64,000 nt of DNA from Eucommia ulmoides (lineage: Eukaryota; Streptophyta; Magnoliopsida; Garryales; Eucommiaceae). How positions within the stretch are numbered: position 1 is the stretch's first letter; each line of letters begins with the position of its first letter. The stretch covers positions 48,202,397 through 48,266,396 of the forward strand of contig CM028330.1 in NCBI GenBank assembly GCA_016647705.1. The letters are read 5' to 3'. This document shows positions 34,674 to 46,004 of the stretch, piece after piece. The notes under the pieces are model-generated. The model was not told the origin of the DNA. It did not search any database and was given only the letters and a program-made list of their open reading frames with translations. A program made the position numbers and the translations under genes.

Positions 34674-36212
34674 CGACCTTAAACCAAGAGCTTCTTGGAA
34701 AGAAACCCAAGGACAAAAAAGTTAGATCCGTCATAGCTGATTTGATTCGGAGGCAGATTCTCTCGCCTCCCACGTATGTGTTCTAAACCCTAGTCTTCAT
34801 TATAATACTTTATCATGTCATTGGGATCACGGACTAGGCCGTTTTGGGCATTTCTTGTTTGAGTCGGGTGTGATGTGTTAGTATAGTATTATGTGTTTAG
34901 TTATAATTTATGTTTTACTGTTTTTACGTGTGCATGTTTGTTTTGGGTAGTTTTTGTGCATGTGCTAAGTGTTGATGTCATCTGGGCCATTACCCGATGA
35001 TGAGTCTATCCCTTAGTTGTTTATTGAGGTCGAGCGTAAAACTCATGCATGTATGTTATGTGTGCTCAACGTTATGTTTTAGTAATAGTTATTATAGATC
35101 CTACTTGCATGAGCACAAAAACTCATTATATAACCGTCTAATTGATTTAAAAACGATTATCTATCACCTAAATTCAAGATTTTAGGGTTTCTAGAACTTG
35201 ATTTGGGGAAAATTCGAGGTGAAATCCTAGGCGAGGTAGTTTAGAAGACATGGTTTAGGTATTCATTTTTCTCGCTTGGGCCTTTTTAAGCTAACCTTGT
35301 TAAATCATTATCCCTCGTTACCATGTCGAAGTCTTTAAACCATTTCAATTCTGAACACTTAACCAATACCACGTGATCGATAAAACTTCTTTCCAAACCT
35401 ATATCGCTAAACTGAAGGCACAATCTGAGAAAAATCAAGCTAGTAGATTGCAAATGCTACTTGATGTGAGCGGTTGGGTTTAGGGCAAACTTTTGATTGG
35501 TTCGGTATTTGAGTACTCACTTGTCATTTTTGTTCGTTTTTCACACACCCCTTAAATTGTAACAATCAATGGGGGTGTGTTAGTTGAAAAGAAAAGAAAA
35601 AACAATTAGAAAAAAAAAAATCAAATGTAAATATGGTTTTTATTTCCGTTTCTTTTTGACAAGTGAGTACATCGTTCTTAATATATGTTCAGGGTTGTTT
35701 TAAATCTTATCTGTGGGGTTTCGAGTGTGAGTGTGCAAGCGATGTGCGTTGGGTAACATTAAGTTAACAATGTTAACCCGATTTCTCTTTCAATTTTCCC
35801 TTGGCCATTTGTCCTAAACTGGACCAAGACCTATTGATCATTTTGAACTTTCGAGCCTACATTAGTGGAGAATAAATCCCGGATCAAGCCTATGGATTCC
35901 CTATACCTTCGAATTTTTTTTTTTGTCATGCGCTTATATGGTGGATAATCCAATCCCGTTAATGGACAATTATATATTTGAGTTTTAACATACACACCCT
36001 TTAGTAGGATCTATAACGGCGGTTACTATTACAAATGTTAAAATTCTAGAACACTACATGGTGTGCCTTTATGCTTGAACTTGATAGGATTGGGGGCCGA
36101 TAAGGGATAATCCGTTTCGCCAGTAGATGATACTCAAAACTTGCACATATTTGTTTTTCGTGTTTTTCAATTTCGTAATTAGTTTTTATATTTTTTTGTA
36201 TTGTGTGGGTAT
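34674..36212 (+). mobile_element. R1 non-coding internal tail
   Basis: After the ORF comes a stretch including 'AGCTTCTTGGAAAGAAACCC', resembling the 'GCGCTTCTTGGGAGGCAACCC' motif found 3' of coding regions in Athila-like elements. The remainder is non-coding and aligns with R3 44217-45750 (for example 'CCTATATCGCTAAACTGAAG' and 'TTTTGACAAGTGAGTAC'). Confidence 0.7.
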
Positions 36213-36232
36213 TTTGCTTGAGGACAAGCAAA
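36213..36232 (+). other. Stem-loop upstream of R1 PPT
   Basis: TTTGCTTGAGGACAAGCAAA: 8-bp perfect stem and 4-nt loop. Counterparts are at 45754-45775 (R3) and 48434-48455 (R4). Confidence 0.75.
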
Positions 36233-36237
36233 CATTT

Positions 36238-36252
36238 GAGTTTGGGGGTACT
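36238..36252 (+). other. R1 polypurine tract
   Basis: GAGTTTGGGGGTACT directly precedes the 3' LTR. R3 and R4 have AGTTTTGGGGTATT and CAAGTTTGGGGGTATT. Confidence 0.85.
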
Positions 36253-37656
36253 TAATGAGTGGTTTATTTACCAACAAATCAAGTATTTTTAAATTCAAAT
36301 ATTTGTGTGTTTTCAAGTAATTTTGTTAGTTTAAAGTGTTTTTATAGTGTTTTATAGGTTTTTTGAATAAATGGGTGAAAAGAGACAAAGTTGGTACATA
36401 TTCAGTAACTTCAAGGCTAATTTGGAACATGATGCATTTCGATTTTGGAAAAACTCAAAACATGGAAGTTGTATAATGTTTTCTCATAGGTTTTTCAATC
36501 ATCTCAATCGGAGTTTGGACACAAAAGTTACAACCAAAATACCAACGGGTGTCACCGCCGCAGCGGCGACACCATCACAGCGGCGGTAAAACAGCAGAAA
36601 GTTGCTAAACTCTCTACATTTCCACCACCACGGTGGTCACTCTATACCAGATTAGGATATTTATTTGATATTTTGAGATATTTAGCCCCATTTAATCATT
36701 CATCCTCCCTCATTTTCGGCCATATAGCTCTTTAGAGCATAGTTTGAGAGGATTTTAGGGAACTTAAGCAAATCCTAAGGAGAAGAACACAAAGCAAAGA
36801 AGGAGAAGCGATCTTGGAACATTCTTAGCGACAAATCTTCGGACTACGGCTACTTTCTCTCATTTCTCTCTTTATCTCTTAACTTAGGATTGTTGTTTGA
36901 GCATGTTTAGCTCTTTTTACATTGTATAAACGGTTATGACCATGAGCTAAACATGGATTGTCTTAGGGATTAACATATATTTATGAAAATGTGATTTGTT
37001 TTAGTTTGTGTTTCATTTATGGTGGTTCCTTATAATTTCGATTGTGTTCCCATGTTTTCTATGAGTATATGCTAGTTTAGATATATTGAGAATACGGGAT
37101 TTGACACTCGGGAGAGGTAACCCCGGATTCGGACTAGGGTTAACACAACACGATAATCTAATGACCTGGGAGGGCAATAGAAAGTACGCAATCGATGACG
37201 TTGGGGCAAGACTCACGTGACCTAGAGTTGTTGAGACGTTGAGAGAGACTTCGGCATTGACACGAAATCACGTATTCCCCTATCTTACACTCGAAAAAGG
37301 CGGCGAGAGAGTTTACGAATCAAGATTGTCGGATACACCAAACGCTGTTAATGTTAACTAAAACGAAACCAAACGTATTTAAGTAAATAACGTTAATCCC
37401 TAGGCAATCTACTCCCCTAAACAATCTAAATTTTGTATTTATAGTATAGTTAACTTAATTAGTATTTTAGTTTAGTATTAGTATAAATTAAATTCTATTT
37501 TTAGCACCTAGATAAAGTCAGGTTATGATAATCGCAGTACTCGATAGTAATGTACACCAATCCCTGTAGATACGATACCCGACTGAAAGGTCTATTATAT
37601 TAAAACTTGATCTTGTACGCTTGCGGTGAAAGTGGCAGCGTATTTACGCGCTACCA
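36253..37656 (+). mobile_element. R1 3' LTR
   Basis: TAATGAGTGG...GCGCTACCA, 1,404 bp. Collinear with the 5' LTR except for the extra block at about 36440-36665. Confidence 0.9.
36548..36645. repeat. GC-palindrome array in R1 3' LTR
   Basis: GTCACCGCCGCAGCGGCGAC, then 'ATCACAGCGGCGGT', a spacer 'CAGAAAGTTGCTAAACTCTC' and CCACCACGGTGGT. Confidence 0.85.
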
Positions 37657-38512
37657 AAGACACTTAAAATTCTTTTCCAATCTTGGGAGATATTACTATT
37701 CATTTCCCAAGAAATTTTCTTTGCTTACCAACGTTCCAATTAAGGTGAGAAACTAGAAATAGTAGTATCTCTTCTTCTCAGGTTATTAGGAGTTCTCTCC
37801 TAAGGAGGTGAAATAGCCCTCCGTTGTGCCGAGACACTTCAATACCCCAAGTAATTTTTATTATTTTGTCCTTAACAACTTGATTTTTTTGAAATTTTGT
37901 TCCAGTTATTTTGATGTCTATTCTGGGGTCTCTGATCCAGGTCAGATATCTTGCAAAAGTTTTGTCCTCACAACCAGAATCAAAGGGGAATTGAGAAGTT
38001 TATTGGTTCCAATAGAGCACTACTACAAGGTTTTGACTCATCGTCCATTTTGCATACCAGAAATAGAAGCTTCTTAATTCAAGGAACTGGTTGAGTTACA
38101 AATTGAAAGAAAGGGAAAAAGGCTTGTGACAAATTCTTCCATGCCCACCGAATAGTCATCATCTCAGCTCGCTCCTACTTCTACGAGACCGGCAGCTAGT
38201 CGTGTTATAGAGCCCTTTGTTGTACTGGAGGTCAACCAACTAATTTTCCCCCTACTAACCCTTAGCTTGTTGTACCAGAGATTTCTAAATCTAAGGAGGA
38301 CTCCTAGCCTTCGAGCATTCATAGGCACAGAGTGATCTCTGTGATGGTCTCAACAATCCTAACACCAGCCTCTGTAGAGAACAAATAGCCGGTGCCTGCA
38401 AGGGTGACTGTTGACCATATCGTTGCAAAGCCTTCATTGTTCAATTGGAAACCTCCATAGATGTCATCTTCCAGCCATGGCGCATTAAGTGGTCGTGGTA
38501 TGACTAAATAAC

Positions 38513-39037
38513 AAAGACGCAAAGTTCAAAACAACCGGTGAGGCGAAATCTCATTCCCGGACCGGACGGTAGCGGGAATGAGGCTGCTCTTTTGGGATAT
38601 GCCCTATAGAGTGGATCACGTGATCCAATTGCCGGTGAGGTTCCTTTTCCCCTGTACTCTGGAGAACCAGTCCTCTGTGAGCCAGGGCTGGTGTCAAGCA
38701 GGAAAGGAAAACTTCAAGGAAAGATTGGAATTGACCTAGCTGTCATTCCAAGATTTCAAGTTGTGATGCATCCACAAATCCAATAGTTTAGCCAATGCAC
38801 ACTCCTGAGGGTGGAATTGACGGACCCGCCTGGTTAGTTGAGAGTATGTTTCCTTCTTCTATCGGGATAGGGACCAAAGCCCTAACATCCGGTCTGGGGA
38901 CTCTTTGCATATCCATGGACGGGTTGCTATACACCACGTTGTTCGGGTCTCTCGGCCACATAGAATGACCTGACCTTGTTACCATAAAGCCTTAGCCGAG
39001 ATGGGAGATGATGAATGGAAAAAGGTTTTGAGTAGCG
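38513..39037 (-). pseudogene. Second Tat element: 5' leader and gag start
   Basis: Minus-strand MVTRSGHSMWPRDPNNVVYS and 65 open codons follow the PBS, as in Tat elements where gag begins close to the PBS. Beyond, only short open pieces remain. GC content is visibly higher than in neighbouring sequence. Truncated at 38512 against the first Tat LTR. Confidence 0.55.
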
Positions 39038-39058
39038 CTTCCCACAGATGATGCTGAA
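39038..39058 (-). other. PBS of the second Tat element
   Basis: Minus strand contains CAGCATCATCTGTGGGAAG, a decayed TGGCGCCGTCTGTGGGAA, adjacent to the LTR edge. Confidence 0.65.
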
Positions 39059-39059
39059 C

Positions 39060-39988
39060 TGTTGATGTCGGATTTTGGATGACTACAATGATATGGTCTG
39101 GTTACTATTGGTTGAAGGTCTTATTTTCTATTGGAGTGGAGATAAAGAAGTGTGAGATCAATTCATCCGGCCCGGGATGGGGTAAAGTTGGAGAGGTCTA
39201 CGATGGATCCCGAGTAGTGAGGCAACCTGGGAGTCTTTTGATCCGAGGAGAGTCTTGATCCGAGAAGGGATACGTTCGAAATGGGATGAGCTCCAACCTG
39301 TCACCTGCACAAAGGACTTGCCGAGATGGACCCCAGCGTGTCCCTTCAGGCGTGAGAATCAGCACTCAAGGGAAAGATTTAAATATGCTACAATGAGAAA
39401 GTTAATCAAATTTGGTATACCTTTGGCCATTGGTATGCCCTCTTTTATATAGGTAATAAATTGATTAGTCTTTGCAGGATTAAGGGCTTAACCAGGGATT
39501 AACGTCCCATCCCAATGCATGACCAATGATAGGGCAAGTGGAGAGCTTAAGTCTGTGGGACTCGGCTTTCTAGCCCTTATACTGAGGCCCATAGAGACTA
39601 ATATCGGCAAGTGAAGAAGTGATCCAGCCCATGACCCAAGAAGGACCCTTCCTGCAGCCTATAGTATGAGGATTTTCATCCCCTACCTTTCCAAGATAGC
39701 CGGAGATGGGAAGGGGCCGTTTTGTTAAGGGGCTTGTGGAGTTGATTTTCGAGATGGGCGGTGCCGGCATGGAGTATCATGCTGAAATGGGGAGAGGTTC
39801 ACGATCCCGACGATGGCTTCACTTGCCCTTTTTGGAGGATACCGCTGGCGGGGGTCTTGGGATGGCAAGCATGGGCTGAGATGCGCCCTTACCCGGCACA
39901 ATCTTCACACTTTGTCTTTGATAGGAGCGGGCACTGTTGGAGAGTTGTTGACATGTGGCGATCTTCCATTGATTGTGTGGGAGTGACA
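39060..39988 (-). mobile_element. Second Tat element LTR
   Basis: Plus-strand TGTTGATGTCGGATTTTGG to about GAGTGACA. The left edge is fixed by the PBS; the right edge is a best guess (TG...CA). It is more GC-rich than its surroundings, and the plus-strand frames seen in it are not credible genes. Confidence 0.5.
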
Positions 39989-40780
39989 ATTTTTTCACTC
40001 ATTAGAAATGATTTTGAATTGTGATGGTTTTTCATTAATGTGATTTATCTCTATTTCAGTTTTCTCATTTTCTCAGATTTACTACTAATATTAGCGTGCT
40101 ATTTAGTTTCTGAGAAAAAGTGTAGGCCTATTTTTACCTAAAACATTAGTTTCATTGTTATTTGTTAGTACTATAACTTGCAATTTGGTTACTGAGAAAA
40201 AGCATAGGCCTCTTCGTACCTAAAATTTTAGTTTCAAGGTCGGTACCTTAACTTGTTGTTTGGTTCAATGATAATTGTTTGGTTGCTAAGAAAATTGGAG
40301 TTCGACGTAATTTTAGCCTCAAACTTTGCTTAATTTTTCGATCCACTAACGTTATCGATTTTTATTTAAATTCATATTTACTTTATTTTTATTTCTAATT
40401 TGAATTTGATTTTTGTTTTGAAGGGTTTGATTGAAAGATTATTAATATGGCATGCCTGTACTGGCAACATAGTTTAAATCCCGTAGGTGAACGCTAAGGT
40501 TCTACTTCCCTTAGGGACACTCCAAACATTCAAATGGTAACGCATTTCGGTAATTTCCAGAACTTTCCACGTCTAACTTGAAAAATCAGGTTATTACAGA
40601 GTAGTATCGGAGCTGAATTAATAGTAATACTAATTTATTTTTAAATGGTGAAATATTTAAGGTAGAATTCTCTATAGGAGAAACCAAGTGACGGTCCTAG
40701 AAAACCAGATCGTTACAGAGTGGTATCAGAATGGGTTTGCGACAACCTTAGGCTTAGGTTATAGTACTCATTACTCATAA
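39989..40780 (+). mobile_element. Chromovirus-like LTR end with duplicated PBS
   Basis: Ends in 'GATCGTTACA' followed by GAGTGGTATCAGAATGG, a methionine-tRNA-type PBS as used by chromovirus gypsy elements. A second, similar end ('GGTTATTACA' then GAGTAGTATCGGAGCTG) lies about 150 bp upstream. The sequence 40060-40320 holds 'TTTGGTTGCTAAGAAAAT'-type leader sequence. No coding is attached. Confidence 0.45.
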
Positions 40781-41644
40781 TAAGTTAATTATGATTAAAA
40801 ACAATAGTTTTAGTATTTATTTGTTTCCCTCCAAAAAAAAGTGGCGTTTGGCTATTGTTGTTTTTCTGTTTCTATTATCTTTTACATTTTTTTTTTCTTC
40901 ATTTCCTTATTCTTTTAAAGTCTATTGTACAAGGCAAGTATTTAAAAAAAAAAATTATATATAAAAACAATGAAACAATAAAAATCGTATATATATAGAA
41001 CAAAAACAAAAGAAGATTAGACACTATATATCTTTGAATTTTAATTAAAATTTCACGTTGGCCCTACAGATTAGGTGGCGTTCGATTAATACAACTTACC
41101 AATAATAAGTTAAATAAGTTTTGGTGAGTGTCGTGTTAGTTGTGGACCATAGGATTTGTTGAATTGAAATGATCGATTTAAAGGTATTTACTATCTTCTA
41201 CATAAATTATCAAATTATATTTTCGTATTAAATTACGAAAAATAAAAGTGTTAATGAAAATGGACAATTTTATGTTATTAAATAGATCAAGTAAAACTTT
41301 TAAAGGTGTAAAATAATTTTTATTATTCTGCTATGTCATAGTTCATCTATTCAGGTGCATATGTCCTTTAGGACCTTGTTGTTGTGACTTGAGAGGAGTG
41401 CAAGTCCTGCAGGTGGTTGACTATATTGTTGATAAGTAGAGACTTGACATGAGGGCAAGTCCTGCAGGTAGTTGATTATGTTATTGATATGGTAGTTATA
41501 CCATTTGTTGCTCTTACCATTAGAGATATTGAATGGTCCCAGCACTGATATCCACTTTAGATGACATAGTTGTACAGGTTACGGTACTATCGTAACTCTT
41601 GATCGTGAGGTGAAACCATTCTATGACTAGTTGGTAGTAGAATA
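40781..41644 (-). other. Unassigned retroelement debris
   Basis: AT-rich to 41340. The stretch 41390-41490 contains a direct duplication around 'GCAAGTCCTGCAGGTGGTTG'. On the minus strand the region reads short Gln/Pro-rich pieces such as 'QQYSQPPAGLALLSSHNN', which could be the end of a gag gene, but no motif confirms it. Confidence 0.3.
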
Positions 41645-41899
41645 TTACGTCACTACTTTCACCGTAAGTGTACGGGTCAAGTTTTAGTATAATGGGAAGA
41701 GTAGGGGTTGTCGTATCCACATGAATTGGATTACATTATCGTTAAGTACCGCAATTATCTTAACCGAATTTTATCTAGGCAATCCAATTTATATTTTTGT
41801 TAACAAAATAAACTAATTAATTAATTAACCTAATATACTAATATTGACGTTTAAGGGAGTAAATTGTCTAGGGATTAACTTCGTTCATTTAAACGCAAT
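41645..41899 (-). mobile_element. Family R LTR end fragment
   Basis: Reverse-oriented 'CACTACTTTCACCGTAAGTG', GTACGGGTCAAGTTTTAGTA and 'CTAGGGATTAACTTCGTT' match the last ~250 bp of family R LTRs. Cut at 41899 where R3 begins. Confidence 0.8.
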
Positions 41900-42107
41900 T
41901 GATAGGTGTAAATTATCTATTCATTCCCAAGAAGATTTTGGAAGTTTTTGAGTATTTTTATAGCATTTTTAATATGTTATAATACGTTTTTATTCTTTTT
42001 GTTATTAATTAGGTATTTGGGGTGAAAGGGACTAAAACGGTCTTTAAACGATCATATTAGAGTAAGAACGGTGGGAAAAGAGAAAAATGGCAAACTTCTA
42101 ACATCTG

Positions 42108-42215
42108 CAGGCCACCGGTGCAGCGGTTAAAGTACAGGAAGTCACCTAAACTCTCTGCATTTCCACAGCTGCAGTGGTGAAGCTACCGACATACCCACCA
42201 CTGCGACGGTCACTC
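42108..42215. repeat. GC-palindrome array in R3 5' LTR
   Basis: CTGCAGGCCACCGGTGCAG, CCACAGCTGCAGTGGTG and CACCACTGCGACGGTC. A TATA box, CTATAAATA, follows at about 42253-42261. Confidence 0.8.
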
Positions 42216-43399
42216 GGCAAATATTTTAAGATATTTTGAGATATTTCAAATCCTATAAATATCGTCTCTATTCTCCCCAAACAAAAGATTGCCGTTTTCT
42301 ATCTTTCTCTCTTAGATTGGTTGTTTGTTTAAATATGTTTAGCTTGTATTTAATTGTGTTTAGGGATACGGCCATATGTAGCTAAACATATAATGTCTAG
42401 GGTTTGATGTAATTCACGAAAATGTCGTTTATATAAAATCTATGTTTCGTTAATAGTTGTTCATGTTTATCCAATTGTGTTTGTCGTTATTCCACGTTTA
42501 TATGCTTGTTTAGATATACTGAGAATACAGGGTTTGATACTGGGGAGAGGTAACCCCGTATTCGGACTAGAGTTTAAACACAACGCGATGATCTAATAAC
42601 CCGGGAGAGAGTTAGAAAATGTGCAATCCGTGAAGTTGGGGCAAAACTCATGTGACCAAATATCGTATAGATACTCGAGAGGGACTTCGGCATTGACATG
42701 AAGTCACATATTCATTCACTTTATACTCGAGAGGGGTAGTGAATGAGATTTCAATACCGAGATTGTCCAATAGGATGAACGTCATTAATGTAAACTAGAT
42801 TGAAACGAACACGTTTAAGTAAACGAAGTTAATCCCTAGGCAATAAATTCTCATAAACGTCATACAACTATATTAGTATAATTAGGTTAATTAATTTAGT
42901 ACTAGTATATTTTATTATAAAAAACTATAATTTTTATTGCCTAGATAAAGTTAAGTTATGAAAATCACGGTACCCAATGATCGTCTAATCTAATCCCTAT
43001 AGATACGACAACCCTAACTCTTCCAATCTATATTAAAACTTGACCTATACACTTGTGGTGAAAATAGCGACAAAACTACGCGTTCTCAAGTTTTTCGTGC
43101 CATTGTCAGGGATTGTGTTTTAGATTGTTGATATTGTGAGTAAATAATTTGATTTTAATTTAGACATTCATTTTATTTATAATTTTTGTTTGTAGTTTTG
43201 TTTTTTATTTCTCATGCAGGTTCTTGAAGATGTTAGATCAATAAGTATTGATGCATTTTTTTTAACGAGATTCCGAGTTATTTTTGTGCTTGGGATCGAT
43301 ACAAGGAATTGCTATTCTAGTTTTTTGAACCATGGTTTGTCGAGGGAGTGTCAACTTTTGAATTTTCTTGACGGGTTATAAGTCGCAACCAAAACGTAG

Positions 43400-44218
43400 G
43401 TGGAAGGAGGAAATGGTACCACCTCTTTCTACGAAGTAACTGTGGATAAAGCCTTTTGGTCATTTAAAGAATTGGTGGTCTTTGATTATCAGAGTTGGAA
43501 TTATTCACCAAGTCACCAAAACTTGGATGATTGTTTCAATACTACAGCACCATGGATTGACATCCCAAACCAACAGGAGGAGTCTTTTCCCACCCTGGAA
43601 GAGATATTTGCTACAGTTATGGGGGAGACTCAGGCTTTTTGGAGGGTGATAAATGACTGACTTAACGAGCATGAGGATCGTCTTGATAATATTGAGACGG
43701 TTTGAGCCAAAATTGATGCGACCATACGTCTCTTCAGACGCAAATCGGTCAACTTATCTGCTTAATTGAGGCCGAGTCAAAAGTAGTGGCATTGAGAGAT
43801 ACAAACACCACATGCATTGAAAGCCACCACGAGGAACCGAAAATGAGCAGAAGGAGCTTGGGTGAATTCAACAATGATTATTCGAATGAGATGGGAACCT
43901 AAGAATGGATCGACGATTGTGATTCTTTATCATTGGATATCCACATTGTGATGCCACCATCGATCCCAGACGATCATATCTACGAGGATTCGATGTGACT
44001 CACTTGTCCTTCGCCGCCATTAGCAACGTCCTTTTATGCCCACTAAGTACATGAGTTGGTGAGGAGTGTTGTTGAAAGTTTGAGCCGAAAAATGACAAAT
44101 CTCGCCAGTCTTGAGGGTGTACTGAACCAAAACCCGTATGTGGTATTGTACGATACTTACTATGGGCAAAAATCGCTCTTTGACGAGCACTTTTCCATGT
44201 CAGGCCGAGGACAATAAA
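43400..44218 (+). pseudogene. Family R protein, broken copy in R3
   Basis: Opens MEGGNGTTSFYEVTVDKAFW, then SWNYSPSHQNL, APWIDIP and VMGETQAFW, with a stop at 43658-43660 after 86 codons. Further downstream the R1 homology continues through several stops and shifts ('TPHALKATTRNRK', 'SLTSTFPCQAED'). It shows the upstream part of the ORF that R1 lost. Confidence 0.7.
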
Positions 44219-45794
44219 CTATGCACTTCTTGGGAGGCAACTCAAGTAAAAAATAAGTTAAATCCATCACCGCCAACTTGATTCGAAGACAAGATTCTCT
44301 CACTTCCCAGGTACGTGTTCTAAACCCCCGTCTTCATTACAATGCTTTATGCTTTCATTGGGATCGTTGATGGGTCGTTGTAGACATTGTCCATTTTAAG
44401 TATGGAGGTGATTAGTAGTATTTTAGTAAGTTTAAATGTTGTTTAGTTTATTGTATGTATGTTTGTTTAGTTTAAAATGTGTTTATGTTTGTGTTGTTGT
44501 TGTTGCATGCTGAGTTTTGCGTTTATTTAGGCCATTACCCGATGATTATATTAACCCATGGCCATGGTTTTTTTTCAAGGTCAAGGGTAATGCCTATTCA
44601 TGTGTGTTTTGTGTGCTTGACAATGTGTTTTGATAAAAGTCATTGTGGATCCTAATTTGCACGAGCACATAGACTCAATGTATATCTATTCAGTTGATTT
44701 GAGGACGATTATCGATTATAAAAACTTATGACAATTTAAGGATTCTATAACCTAATTGAGGGGAAACTTGAGGTGAAATCCTAGGCGAGGTAGTTCAAGA
44801 GACGTGATTTAGGCATTCATTTGATTCACCTGAGCCTTTGAAGCTTACCATGTAATATGTTTATCCCTTGTTACCTTGTCGAAGCCTATAATGTCGTTTC
44901 AATTATGAACACATAACAAATACCCTAGCCAATTGAATTATTTCCAAACCTATATCGCTGAACTGAAGGCACAATTTGAGTAAATCAAGTTAACATTCGT
45001 ATATGCCACTTGAAGTGAGCGGCTGAGTTTAGGGTAAACTTTTCATTAGTTTGGTATTTCAGTACTATCTTGAATTTTTCTTTCGTTTTAACCACACCCG
45101 TGAAATTGTAATAATTAAATAAGTTTGAGGGTGTGGTTCGTAAAAAAAAAAAAAAAAAACCCATATGTGAATATAGTTAAATTTTCATTTCTTTTGACAA
45201 GTGAGTACGTCGATTTTAAATGATTGTTCGGGTTGTTTTCAATTTATTTATGGGGGCTCGAGTGTGCGTGTGCCAAGAGTTGTGCCTTGGGTATCGTTGA
45301 GTTAACAACATTAACTTGTTTTATATTTCTGATATACCTCTGGCCATGTTTTAAAACTGAAACAATTCCTATTGATCTTTTTCAACTTCCAAGCCTACAT
45401 TAGTGGAGAGTGAAACCCAATCTGGTATATGGATATCCTAATCCTTTATGGTTTAAGTCGTGAGTTTCGTTGGTGGATAATTCAATTCGATGGTTGGATA
45501 ATTATATTATTGAGTCTCACACACACACGTTGAAAGGGTCTAGAATGACGTTTACCATTATTGAATGTTGAAATTTCAGAATATCACACGGTACGTTTTA
45601 CTCCTGAACTCAATATGATTGAGGGTTGTTGAGGGAAAAATATTTTGGTCGATAGATGAATTAAAAACTCGCATATCATTATGTTTAGATTATTTGTGTT
45701 TAGGTTGTTCATGTTAGTTAATTTAGTTGTGTTTTTTTATTTTAGTGTGAGTGTTTTGCTCGAGAACTAGCAAAATTATAAGTTTTGGGGTATT
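44219..45794 (+). mobile_element. R3 internal tail, stem-loop and PPT
   Basis: Begins with 'CACTTCTTGGGAGGCAACTC', the Athila-like post-coding motif. Stem-loop TTTTGCT/AGCAAAA at 45754-45775, PPT AGTTTTGGGGTATT before 45795. Non-coding. Confidence 0.75.
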
Positions 45795-46004
45795 TGATAG
45801 GGGTAAATTACTTATTTATTCCCAAGTCGGTTTTGGTAGTTTTTGACTTTTTTTTACAGCGTTTTTATATGTTTTAATACGTTTTTATTCTTTTTATTAT
45901 AAATTAGGTATTTGGGGTAAAAAGGGACTAAAATAGTCTTGAAACGATCATATCAGAGGAAGAACAGTGGAAAAAGAGTAAAAAGGCAAATTTCCAGCAG
46001 TTGC

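Larger units (their letters stand above)
32365..37656 (+). mobile_element. Family R full-length element R1
   Basis: The order is 5' LTR, Athila-type PBS, intron-like leader, one ORF, non-coding tail, stem-loop, PPT and 3' LTR, 5,292 bp in total. The target-site duplication is AGGAT (32360-32364) versus AAGAC (37657-37661), two transitions apart. Removing the element restores continuity with the uninterrupted Tat LTR at about 20045. No gag, protease, RT or integrase is present, so it must be mobilised in trans. The closest known pattern is a non-autonomous large retrotransposon derivative of an Athila/Tat-like gypsy element. Confidence 0.85.
31120..38512 (-). mobile_element. Tat 5' LTR, interrupted by R1 and truncated
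   Basis: Two blocks, 31120-32364 and 37662-38512, join to match 18795-20904. Between them lies R1. It carries its own copy of the antisense ORF (MTAQATHPFIFSENW from 31993, 'CLFCGCL', then 'TLTRVNE' and, after R1, 'NTPSNFYYFVLNNLIFLKF'), also with stops and a frameshift. Homology ends at about 38512, where a different Tat element's leader begins, so the outer end and its target-site duplication are missing. Confidence 0.75.
41900..46004 (+). mobile_element. Family R element R3 (3' LTR truncated)
   Basis: 5' LTR 41900-43088 (TGATAGGTGT...GCGTTCTCA), decayed PBS at 43089-43112, intron-like leader 43136-43219, pseudo-ORF, stem-loop 45754-45775, PPT, then 3' LTR from 45795 broken at about 46004, just where the palindrome block should begin. 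The left flank is GCAAT; the right flank is lost. Confidence 0.8.

Noticed and set aside
38788..40024. Plus-strand frames in the GC-richer 39.2-40.0 kb region as a host gene
   Set aside because: The region is framed by a Tat PBS and fits an LTR; the frames are short and unrelated to known proteins.
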